A stretch of DNA of 32,814 nucleotides from Syntrophomonadaceae bacterium. Lineage in GTDB: Bacteria; Bacillota; DSM-12270; Thermacetogeniales; Thermacetogeniaceae. The DNA lies in contig DULM01000096.1 in assembly GCA_012840405.1 (NCBI GenBank), forward strand, positions 1 to 32,814, read 5' to 3'. This document shows positions 26,491-32,814 of the stretch, one piece after another; positions within the stretch are counted from its first letter, which is position 1; every line of letters begins with the position of its first letter. Made by a program: the position numbers and the translations under genes. Under the pieces are notes generated by a model. That model was not told where the DNA came from. It saw only the letters and a program-made list of their open reading frames with translations, and ran no database searches.

Positions 26491-26871
26491 TTGGAACTGA
26501 AGAACTGCCCTCAATGCGGAAAAGTCTTTACCCGCATCTCTCGTGATCTCTGCCCTGATTGTATTGCCCAAGAGGATGAAATAATTAAACAGATCCAGCA
26601 GTATTTAGATGAACACGCAAATGCCACCATTACTGATATCAGTGAAGGAACAGGGATCCCTACTGACAAGATTATTGTTCTGCTGCAGGAGGGGAGATTG
26701 ATCACCAGAGAAAACAGCGATTTGTTGAAATGTGAACGCTGTGGAAAACCCATCTCCAGAGGTCGCTTCTGCAATGAGTGCAGCGCAACTCTTACCAAGT
26801 TATTCTCTTCATCACGGAAAGAAAGTGGACAAAAAGTATATGTAAGAGAGTACCACAAGAAGCTGAAATAA
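26491..26871 (+). CDS. YvyF-like flagellar operon protein (zinc-binding)
   Basis: LKNCPQCGKVFTRISRDLCPDCIAQEDEIIKQIQQYLDEHANATITDISEGTGIPTDKIIVLLQEGRLI...CERCGKPISRGRFCNEC; position between comFC and flgM as in B. subtilis. Confidence 0.87.
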   Translation: MELKNCPQCGKVFTRISRDLCPDCIAQEDEIIKQIQQYLDEHANATITDISEGTGIPTDKIIVLLQEGRLITRENSDLLKCERCGKPISRGRFCNECSATLTKLFSSSRKESGQKVYVREYHKKLK

Positions 26872-26915
26872 TAGCTTTTCATTAGATTACACTGAAACAC
26901 CAATAAAAAAAATAC

Positions 26916-26943
26916 TAAAGTTATCTCTCATTTTACCCGATAA
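26916..26943 (+). promoter_or_regulatory. Sigma-28 (FliA/SigD)-type flagellar promoter upstream of flgM
   Basis: TAAAGTTA-N12-CCCGATAA, close to the flagellar consensus TAAA(GTTT)-N11-GCCGATAA. Confidence 0.8.
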
Positions 26944-26982
26944 ATAATACAGGGACTTATTATTTCAAAGGGGGTACCTACC

Positions 26983-27291
26983 TTGATTATATCCAGCCAG
27001 CAGATTCAAATGGTACTCCGCCTTTATGGAGGACAGAAACTGCAGGCAGCAGGTGAGAAGAAAACCGGTGAAACCGATCAAACGGATAGAACGCAGGGTG
27101 ACCGCGCCGATTTTTCAGCAGAGGCTGTTGATCACAAGAAATTGAGAGAAATAGTGCTCAATGCCCCTGAGGTGCGGGATGAACTGGTTCAAAAGATCAA
27201 AACTGCTCTGGAAAAGGGAGAATATCAGGTTTCAGCGGAAGATGTTGCAGACAAAATCCTGGGGCGACTGCTAATGGACCGGCTGTTGTAG
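26983..27291 (+). CDS. flgM: Anti-sigma-28 factor FlgM
   Basis: 102 aa; DKIKT-type C-terminal helix VRDELVQKIKTALEKGEYQVSAEDVADKILGRLLMDRLL. Confidence 0.9.
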   Translation: MIISSQQIQMVLRLYGGQKLQAAGEKKTGETDQTDRTQGDRADFSAEAVDHKKLREIVLNAPEVRDELVQKIKTALEKGEYQVSAEDVADKILGRLLMDRLL

Positions 27292-27308
27292 ATGTGGGAG
27301 GCTAAAAG

Positions 27309-27809
27309 ATGCGTGATGTAAATTCAAAAGCAGAGAATTGGCCTCTGGGAAAGAAGGACCAGTTAGCTGACTGGATCTCCAAGCAGGAACAGATAGTCAA
27401 CTCACTTATTGCACTATCCCTCCAGAAGCGCTCTCTTCTCATGGAGTTACCTACAAGTGAGGAACAACTTAAAGAACTAAATGGGATAATTGCTCAGGAA
27501 AGCCAATTTCTTTTGAATTTACAGGAAGCTGAAAAAGAACTGGCAGAGATGCCCCATGAGTTGAGCAGAACATTAGTAGAGCAGGAACTGGCAGAACGCT
27601 TTTCTGCTGTTCAGTCTAATTTTGAGAGATTAAAAGAGCTTAATCAGGAAAATAGAACCCTATTGAGTTCACTGCTGCAGTATATTAATTTTTCTCTTGA
27701 TATCTTCGGCCAGAATCCTTCAGGGGGAATCTACAGAGAATCCCCTAATAAAAATGGGGAAGTTGAAAAAGTAGCTGTACGTTCCGGTCAGTTTGACCGC
27801 CAGGTTTAA
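27309..27809 (+). CDS. flgN: FlgN-like flagellar chaperone
   Basis: Helical 166 aa ORF between flgM and flgK; LSLQKRSLLMELPTSEEQLKELNGIIAQESQFLLNLQEAEKEL...LQYINFSLDIF. Confidence 0.82.
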   Translation: MRDVNSKAENWPLGKKDQLADWISKQEQIVNSLIALSLQKRSLLMELPTSEEQLKELNGIIAQESQFLLNLQEAEKELAEMPHELSRTLVEQELAERFSAVQSNFERLKELNQENRTLLSSLLQYINFSLDIFGQNPSGGIYRESPNKNGEVEKVAVRSGQFDRQV

Positions 27810-27823
27810 TAAATGGGGGATGA

Positions 27824-29365
27824 ATGATGCGCTCAACCTTTTTCGGCCTAGAGATCGGGCTGCGGAGCCTGCGGACTCAGCAGCGCTCTCTTGATGTAAC
27901 CAGTCATAATATTGCTAATGCCAATACTCCTGGTTATACACGGCAGGAAGCCATGATGGTCACTACATCTCCTTACCCGGTACCTGCATTGGATGGTTAC
28001 ATAGGTGCTGGGCAGATCGGGACAGGAGTCCAGGTTTCCGAGATCCGAAGGATAAGAGATCGCTTCCTTGATTATCAAATGCGCAGTGAGTCTAAAATCT
28101 TAGGCTATTGGGAGGCACAGCAGGATGCTTTGGAAAAAATAGAAGGGATTATCAATGAGCCCTCTGACAGTGGCCTTAGAGCCATTATGGAAGATTTTTG
28201 GTTTGCACTGGATGAGCTAGCCAAAGATCCAGAAAGCCTGGCTGCCCGTTCACTCGTTTTGGAAAACGGACGGTCCCTGGCAGATGCTTTTAATCATCTA
28301 GATACCCAGTTATCTGAGCTGATCAATGACCTGAACAGGAACTTAAAGGTAATAATTGATGATATTAACTCTATGGCAAAACAGATCGCTGACCTCAATA
28401 TGCAGATCCTCAAGGTGGAACTCAGCGGTGCCCGGGCTAATGACCTGAGGGATAAGCGAGACCTGCTTGTGGACCAACTGGCGAAAGCCATCGATATAAA
28501 AGTTGTGGAAAATGAAAATGGCACTATAACTGTCAATGTTTCAGGGCGTGCATTAGTGCAAGGAGAAAGTGCCAATGAGCTGGTGGTAGGGAACTCTGAT
28601 GACTACCCAGAGATCTATTGGCAAGATGATCAAAGCCACAGTTACCCCTTGACAATTACAGGCGGTACTGTGCGGGGTATTATCGATGCCCGGGGATATA
28701 AGCAGGGAGATGGAGTTGCAGGTTTTATCCCTGCCCTGCGAAAACAGTTGGATATACTGGCAAAGGGAATTGCTGAAAAGTTTAACGAGATTCACCGGGA
28801 GGGCGCAGGGCTGAACGGGGATACCGGTCTTGAATTTTTTGTGAGCAAAGACGGTTCCGGTTCTATTAATGCGGGAAATATCGCTGTTAATCAAGAGTTG
28901 CTGGCTGATCCCAGTAAGCTTGCAGCAGCTAGTAAAACGGATATTCCGACTGATGATAATCCCGATGACTATGAAAATAAGAAACAGCTTGATGATGGTA
29001 CATGGTATACCTGGGATAAAGGTGATGGCAGCGTTGCTCTACAACTAGCTAAGCTCAAAGAAGCACGAATAATAACAATTAACACTACTCAAGACCAGCC
29101 GTTTACTCCAGATGATTACTACAACGCCATTATCGGTGAACTGGGGGTAACGGCCCAGCAGGCTTATCGTATGGTAGAAAACCAGGAACTGCTTGTTTCC
29201 CAAATCGAAAATAACCGCTTGGCTGTATCAGGTGTTTCACTGGATGAAGAAATGGTTAATATGATCCGTTTCCAGCACGCCTATAATGCTGCAGCCCGTG
29301 TGATTACCGCTATGGATGAGATGATTGACCTGATCATCAACCGCATGGGATTGGTGGGGCGCTGA
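27824..29365 (+). CDS. flgK: Flagellar hook-associated protein 1 FlgK
   Basis: STFFGLEIGLRSLRTQQRSLDVTSHNIANANTPGYTRQEAMM; C-term SGVSLDEEMVNMIRFQHAYNAAARVITAMDEMIDLIINRMGLVGR. Confidence 0.95.
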   Translation: MMRSTFFGLEIGLRSLRTQQRSLDVTSHNIANANTPGYTRQEAMMVTTSPYPVPALDGYIGAGQIGTGVQVSEIRRIRDRFLDYQMRSESKILGYWEAQQDALEKIEGIINEPSDSGLRAIMEDFWFALDELAKDPESLAARSLVLENGRSLADAFNHLDTQLSELINDLNRNLKVIIDDINSMAKQIADLNMQILKVELSGARANDLRDKRDLLVDQLAKAIDIKVVENENGTITVNVSGRALVQGESANELVVGNSDDYPEIYWQDDQSHSYPLTITGGTVRGIIDARGYKQGDGVAGFIPALRKQLDILAKGIAEKFNEIHREGAGLNGDTGLEFFVSKDGSGSINAGNIAVNQELLADPSKLAAASKTDIPTDDNPDDYENKKQLDDGTWYTWDKGDGSVALQLAKLKEARIITINTTQDQPFTPDDYYNAIIGELGVTAQQAYRMVENQELLVSQIENNRLAVSGVSLDEEMVNMIRFQHAYNAAARVITAMDEMIDLIINRMGLVGR

Positions 29366-29918
29366 GTTCCTCAATCTGGTTAACATAATATTGCTTTTCC
29401 TCTTCCTTCAAAAGGGGAATATTATAATGAGCCACCATCAGGGCGGCTTTTTTGCTTCCTTCAGCCAGCCAGCTGGCACACTCCATATCTGCCTTTACAG
29501 GGGGATAGGACTGGGGAAGGGAGCGTTTAATCAGGGAGATAATTTCTCCAGCACAACGGGCTATCTCCAGAGGGATATCAATGAACTTTTTGGCAGCTGA
29601 TGGGTCACCTTCAAAAAAAGCCTTGATGGCAAACCCGTCTTCCTGGGCCAGTACCAATGCCCGCTCCATCAGGGATTCTGCTTTACGCAGTGTTTCCTCC
29701 CAGTAGTTTTTGGGGTTTTCAGAAACTCCTTGCTGGTAGCCTTTCCCCTCTTTGATCTTACGCAGGTTGACCCTGCAGGTCATGGCAAAGAGGGCTGCGG
29801 CATGAGCAGCGGTCACTGCCGCAGATGAACCTGCACTGGGGTAGAGGGAGTCAGCTGACAGTTCTTTAAAATACTGGCTTAACTTAAGATCCTTGATAAC
29901 AAGAGGAGTATCCATCAT
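29337..29918 (-). CDS. fchA: Cyclodeaminase/cyclohydrolase family protein (methenyl-THF cyclohydrolase FchA-like)
   Basis: 193 aa; SADSLYPSAGSSAAVTAAHAAALFAMTCRVNLRK...ALVLAQEDGFAIKAFFE...IPLEIARCAGEI; matches the FtcD_C domain. Confidence 0.87.
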   Translation of the reverse strand: MMDTPLVIKDLKLSQYFKELSADSLYPSAGSSAAVTAAHAAALFAMTCRVNLRKIKEGKGYQQGVSENPKNYWEETLRKAESLMERALVLAQEDGFAIKAFFEGDPSAAKKFIDIPLEIARCAGEIISLIKRSLPQSYPPVKADMECASWLAEGSKKAALMVAHYNIPLLKEEEKQYYVNQIEELSAPPIPCG

Positions 29919-29976
29919 GATCCCCTTTCTTTGCTCTATCTATTTGATTTCAGGATTCTGTAATATTCACCACACT

Positions 29977-30026
29977 GATCCTCAAAAAACCGGCTGTATC
30001 TCATAAGTTCTCATCCAGTCCGGTAT
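29977..30026 (-). terminator. Terminator-like hairpin in the minus-strand leader of the fchA-like gene (candidate attenuator)
   Basis: Minus strand ACCGG-A-CTG ... CAG-CCGGT followed by TTTTTT; located ~60-110 nt upstream of the fchA start; perfect TATAAT on the minus strand near 30071-30076. Confidence 0.4.
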
Positions 30027-30165
30027 TTCGCTTATCTTTTAAATTGTATTGTTTAGTTTTATTAATTTTTATTATACCTTTTCGAGATCGAGATTAATAA
30101 TCCTTCCCATTATCTGCATGGCAAGGTAAAAGCCTGTTTAATTTGCTGTAATATGGGGGTAATCA

Positions 30166-30252
30166 ATGAAATTCAGTGGAATATTAACGAAAAAAGTGCT
30201 AAATAATCTTTCTCAATTAACCGAAGTAATAAATGAATGTAAAAATAAGTGA
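30166..30252 (+). CDS. Short ORF (28 aa) upstream of flgL
   Basis: MKFSGILTKKVLNNLSQLTEVINECKNK*; GGGGG SD 5-9 nt upstream; ends 9 nt before flgL. Confidence 0.35.
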   Translation: MKFSGILTKKVLNNLSQLTEVINECKNK

Positions 30253-30261
30253 GGGATTACT

Positions 30262-31140
30262 TTGCGTATCACAAATATGATGCTGACCAATAACCTGCTG
30301 CGGAATATGTATACCAATCTCAGAGGGCTGGAACGCGCCAGTGACAGGCTTGCTTCGCAAAAGGAAGTGCGCAGACCCTCTGATGACCCTGTACGGGTAG
30401 TAACTAGCCTTGCTCTGCGCAACAACCTGGGAAAGGTGGGACAGTATCAAAAAAACATCAGTGATGCCCAGTCATGGCTGGAAATTACAGAGGGAGCTCT
30501 GGGAAATGCAATAGATGTCCTGCAGCGGGCCCGAGAACTGGCGGTCAATGGTTCCACAGATACTGTTCCTCAGGAATCCCGTCTGGCTTTGGCTCAAGAA
30601 GTCAGACAACTGAAGGAACAGCTAATTCAGATCGCCAATACCACCCACGGCAGCAGGTATATATTTGGAGGAACGCGCACCAGCGAGCCTCCCTATGATG
30701 GTGGCTGGAAAGGGAATGATGGAAAGATTGAATTCCTTATCTCTCCTGAGGTTACCATCCAGATCAACCTACCAGGGGGGGATCTATTTGGAGATGAAAA
30801 CTCAGGTGCCATTGGTACTCTGGAAAAACTGGCAGACCTCTTAGAGGATGACACAAAAAGCGGTACTGATATCTCACCAGTGATCGGGGAACTAGATCAG
30901 GTTCTTGACAAGTTTATTGCCAAACGGGGTGAGATTGGTGCTAAGACCAATAGAATGGAAAGATCCCTGGATCGCCTTAGTGGGACAGAGATCAGTGTTG
31001 CAGAACTCCTTTCCAAGGCAGAGGACGCTGATATTGCAAAAGCGATCATTGATCTGAAGGCCCAGGAAAATGCCTACCGGGTGACACTGGCTGCAGGCGC
31101 CCGGATTGTGATGCCCACCCTGATTGATTTCCTGAGATAA
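30262..31140 (+). CDS. flgL: Flagellar hook-associated protein 3 FlgL
   Basis: MRITNMMLTNNLLRNMYTNLRGLERASDRLASQKEVRRPSDDPVRVVTSLALRNNL...GSRYIFGGTRTSEPPY; flagellin-like N/C termini. Confidence 0.94.
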   Translation: MRITNMMLTNNLLRNMYTNLRGLERASDRLASQKEVRRPSDDPVRVVTSLALRNNLGKVGQYQKNISDAQSWLEITEGALGNAIDVLQRARELAVNGSTDTVPQESRLALAQEVRQLKEQLIQIANTTHGSRYIFGGTRTSEPPYDGGWKGNDGKIEFLISPEVTIQINLPGGDLFGDENSGAIGTLEKLADLLEDDTKSGTDISPVIGELDQVLDKFIAKRGEIGAKTNRMERSLDRLSGTEISVAELLSKAEDADIAKAIIDLKAQENAYRVTLAAGARIVMPTLIDFLR

Positions 31141-31210
31141 GCGGATCAGTGTGCATAACAAAGAGGATTATGAGAATGATAGGTAGATATGGTTGTGGGG
31201 AGGAATTTAG

Positions 31211-31675
31211 ATGCAGGTTAACACTACTCGTTTTGGCCCTTTAGAGGTGGCAGAGGAAAATTTACTCTATTTTCCCGAAGGGATGGTAGGTTTTTCGCAC
31301 CTAAAAAAATACTTTTTTGTTCCGGTGCCTAATAACGATGTTTTTGCCTGGATGCAGTCCCAAAGCGATCCCGATACTGCCTTTTTAATGGTAGATCCCT
31401 TTATCTTTTTTCCCGATTATGATGTAGAATTGAACGAGAGTGTTTGTGCTTCCCTTCAGATAAAGGACCGAGAGGAGGTAACACTGCTTACAGTTGTTAC
31501 TATTCCGCCTCAAGAGGGTGTGCGGGGGATGACCACCAACCTTCTGGCTCCTGTAGTGATCAACCATGTTAAGGGGATTGGCAAACAGGTTATCCTGGAC
31601 GGCAGTGGATATAAAACAAAACACCTTTTATTCAGCCATGTCTTACAAAAGTCACGAAAAAGAGCCTGTGGTTAA
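31211..31675 (+). CDS. fliW: Flagellar assembly factor FliW
   Basis: NTTRFGPLEVAEENLLYFPEGMVGFSHLKKYFFVPVPNNDVFAWMQSQSDPDTAFLMVDPFIFFPDY. Confidence 0.94.
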   Translation: MQVNTTRFGPLEVAEENLLYFPEGMVGFSHLKKYFFVPVPNNDVFAWMQSQSDPDTAFLMVDPFIFFPDYDVELNESVCASLQIKDREEVTLLTVVTIPPQEGVRGMTTNLLAPVVINHVKGIGKQVILDGSGYKTKHLLFSHVLQKSRKRACG

Positions 31676-31687
31676 GGTGGGTTGCCT

Positions 31688-31957
31688 ATGCTGGTTTTGG
31701 CAAGGAAAAAGGGGCAGAGCATAGTAATTGCAGAAAAGATCAAAATAACCGTTTTGGAGATGAAGGGTGACCAGGTGCGCTTGGGTATAGAAGCCCCACA
31801 GGAATTTTCTGTATACCGTGAGGAAATATATGAGCAGATCCTCAAGGAAAATATAGTTGCTACAGGGATTGATGTTAAAGCGGTAGAGGCCCTGCAGCAG
31901 TTGTTAGAGAATAACAAAGAAAATGAGGGTGAAGAACAACCCCCCGGTGATGAATAA
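31688..31957 (+). CDS. csrA: Carbon storage/translation regulator CsrA
   Basis: MLVLARKKGQSIVIAEKIKITVLEMKGDQVRLGIEAPQEFSVYREEIYEQI. Confidence 0.96.
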   Translation: MLVLARKKGQSIVIAEKIKITVLEMKGDQVRLGIEAPQEFSVYREEIYEQILKENIVATGIDVKAVEALQQLLENNKENEGEEQPPGDE

Positions 31958-31974
31958 GCTGGGGGTTTTATTTT
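31938..31974 (+). terminator. Intrinsic terminator at the csrA end
   Basis: AACCCCC ... GGGGGTT followed by TTATTTT. Confidence 0.7.
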
Positions 31975-31981
31975 GCGATTG

Positions 31982-32004
31982 TTGTCAACTGTAGATCAGT
32001 TAAC
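31982..32004. promoter_or_regulatory. Imperfect inverted repeat upstream of the ferredoxin gene (candidate operator)
   Basis: TGTCAACTG-TAGAT-CAGTTAACA; arms match at 8 of 9 positions. Confidence 0.35.
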
Positions 32005-32089
32005 AGACAGAGAATGAGAAGGAATTTAGTTCTAAAAGGTCGAATTTGAACCAATAAATTTCTATTTCTCCCAGAGGGAGGTGAAGCTT

Positions 32090-32572
32090 TTGAAAGAGGT
32101 GCAAGTTGATGTAGGAAGGTGTATCGGTTGTAAGTCCTGTGAAATAGCCTGTGCAGTAGAGCATTCAACTAGTAAAGAGTTGTTTGGGGCAATTTTCGAA
32201 GCAACACCGCCCCGCAAGCGCATTTTTGTCCAAGATGCAGGTGAAAAGTGTGTTCCAGTCAACTGCCGGCATTGTGAAGAGGCCTTTTGTGTCAGAGTAT
32301 GCCCCACCGGCGCAATGTACCGGAAAGGAGCTTTAGTACTGCACAAACGTAATCTCTGCATCGGGTGCGGTTTCTGTGAGCTAGCCTGCCCCTTTGGTGC
32401 TATCACCCGTTCTCCGGGAAGCAAGTTAGTGACCAAGTGCGACCTCTGTCCAGACAGAAATATACCAGCCTGTGTCAGTGCCTGTCCAACTAATGCCCTC
32501 TCCTTTATAACACCAGAAGAAGCACAAAGAAAGAAACGACGCACTTTAGCTGAACAAATGTGCCTACCATAA
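32090..32572 (+). CDS. CooF/HydN-like 4Fe-4S cluster electron-transfer protein
   Basis: ORF 32081..32572; probable TTG start at 32090 after GGGAGGTGA. CIGCKSCEIAC, CRHCEEAFCVRVCPTGA, CIGCGFCELACPFGA, CDLC...PACVSACPTNAL cluster motifs. Confidence 0.9.
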   Translation: MKEVQVDVGRCIGCKSCEIACAVEHSTSKELFGAIFEATPPRKRIFVQDAGEKCVPVNCRHCEEAFCVRVCPTGAMYRKGALVLHKRNLCIGCGFCELACPFGAITRSPGSKLVTKCDLCPDRNIPACVSACPTNALSFITPEEAQRKKRRTLAEQMCLP

Positions 32573-32574
32573 AT

Positions 32575-32598
32575 AGAGGTCGGAGGTAAGAGGTCGGA
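32575..32598 (+). repeat. Short direct repeat in the intergenic region after the ferredoxin gene
   Basis: AGAGGTCGGA at 32575-32584 and 32589-32598 (14-nt period), with related purine-rich GGTCGGAG at the end of the window. Confidence 0.5.
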
Positions 32599-32814
32599 AG
32601 TTGGAGCCAATCATGGTAGTTTCGGATCTTGCTTTGAACCCTGCAAATACAACCCTTGCTGCATGAGTATCTGACCTGATCATAAAGGTCTAAAGGCAGG
32701 AGATCGGGGGCTTGGGTCGGAGAAGTTTGTTCAGCCATGGAAGAAAACTGGTGTCCTCGTTCCTATCTATGAAGGGCTGTGAAGAACACAGCTGACTGAA
32801 GAATCAGTGAAAGG

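Noticed and set aside
32062-32610. 182-aa minus-strand ORF opposite the ferredoxin gene
   Set aside because: The plus strand encodes clear 4Fe-4S motifs; the minus ORF is an antisense artefact.
1-32814. CRISPR arrays, tRNA/rRNA genes, transposases, phage genes
   Set aside because: No regularly spaced repeats, no tRNA/rRNA-like sequence noticed by eye, no transposase/integrase motifs. A tRNAscan/Infernal run would be needed to exclude small RNAs formally.

Overview
This ~32.8 kb window looks like a chromosomal segment of a motile, Gram-positive (Clostridia-like) bacterium. This is inferred from gene content and from DegSU/ComF/Flg synteny; I have no database match. Order along the window: M29-type aminopeptidase (-, runs off the left edge); MOSC-domain protein and a CobQ-like protein without the amidotransferase domain; MurJ; archaeal-type FBP aldolase/phosphatase (-); GalU; a NifU C-terminal-domain gene with an in-frame TGA; MotB/MotA and an uncharacterised protein (-); FmdB-like zinc ribbon; a damaged DUF421/YetF-like gene; phosphohexomutase; DegS/DegU-like two-component pair; a complete Tad/Flp pilus locus; ComFA/ComFC; a late flagellar block (YvyF-like, FlgM, FlgN, FlgK, FlgL, FliW, CsrA) interrupted by an antisense FchA-like gene; and a CooF/HydN-like multi-[4Fe-4S] protein. 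The strongest unusual signal is at 6512-6736. The NifU-type motif GACGGC(P/G)MA has TGA at the second cysteine. A perfect 6-bp stem capped by a GGUC tetraloop lies 37 nt downstream, the classic bacterial SECIS geometry. I read it as a probable selenocysteine-containing NifU-like Fe-S scaffold protein (CGGU) that the supplied ORF track misses. Secondary leads: a CobQ-like protein apparently missing its internal amidotransferase domain, attenuator-like leaders before the MOSC and fchA genes, an ochre-interrupted glycosyltransferase-like gene, a frameshifted DUF421-like gene, and a tad locus inserted into otherwise B. subtilis-like degSU-comF-flg synteny.
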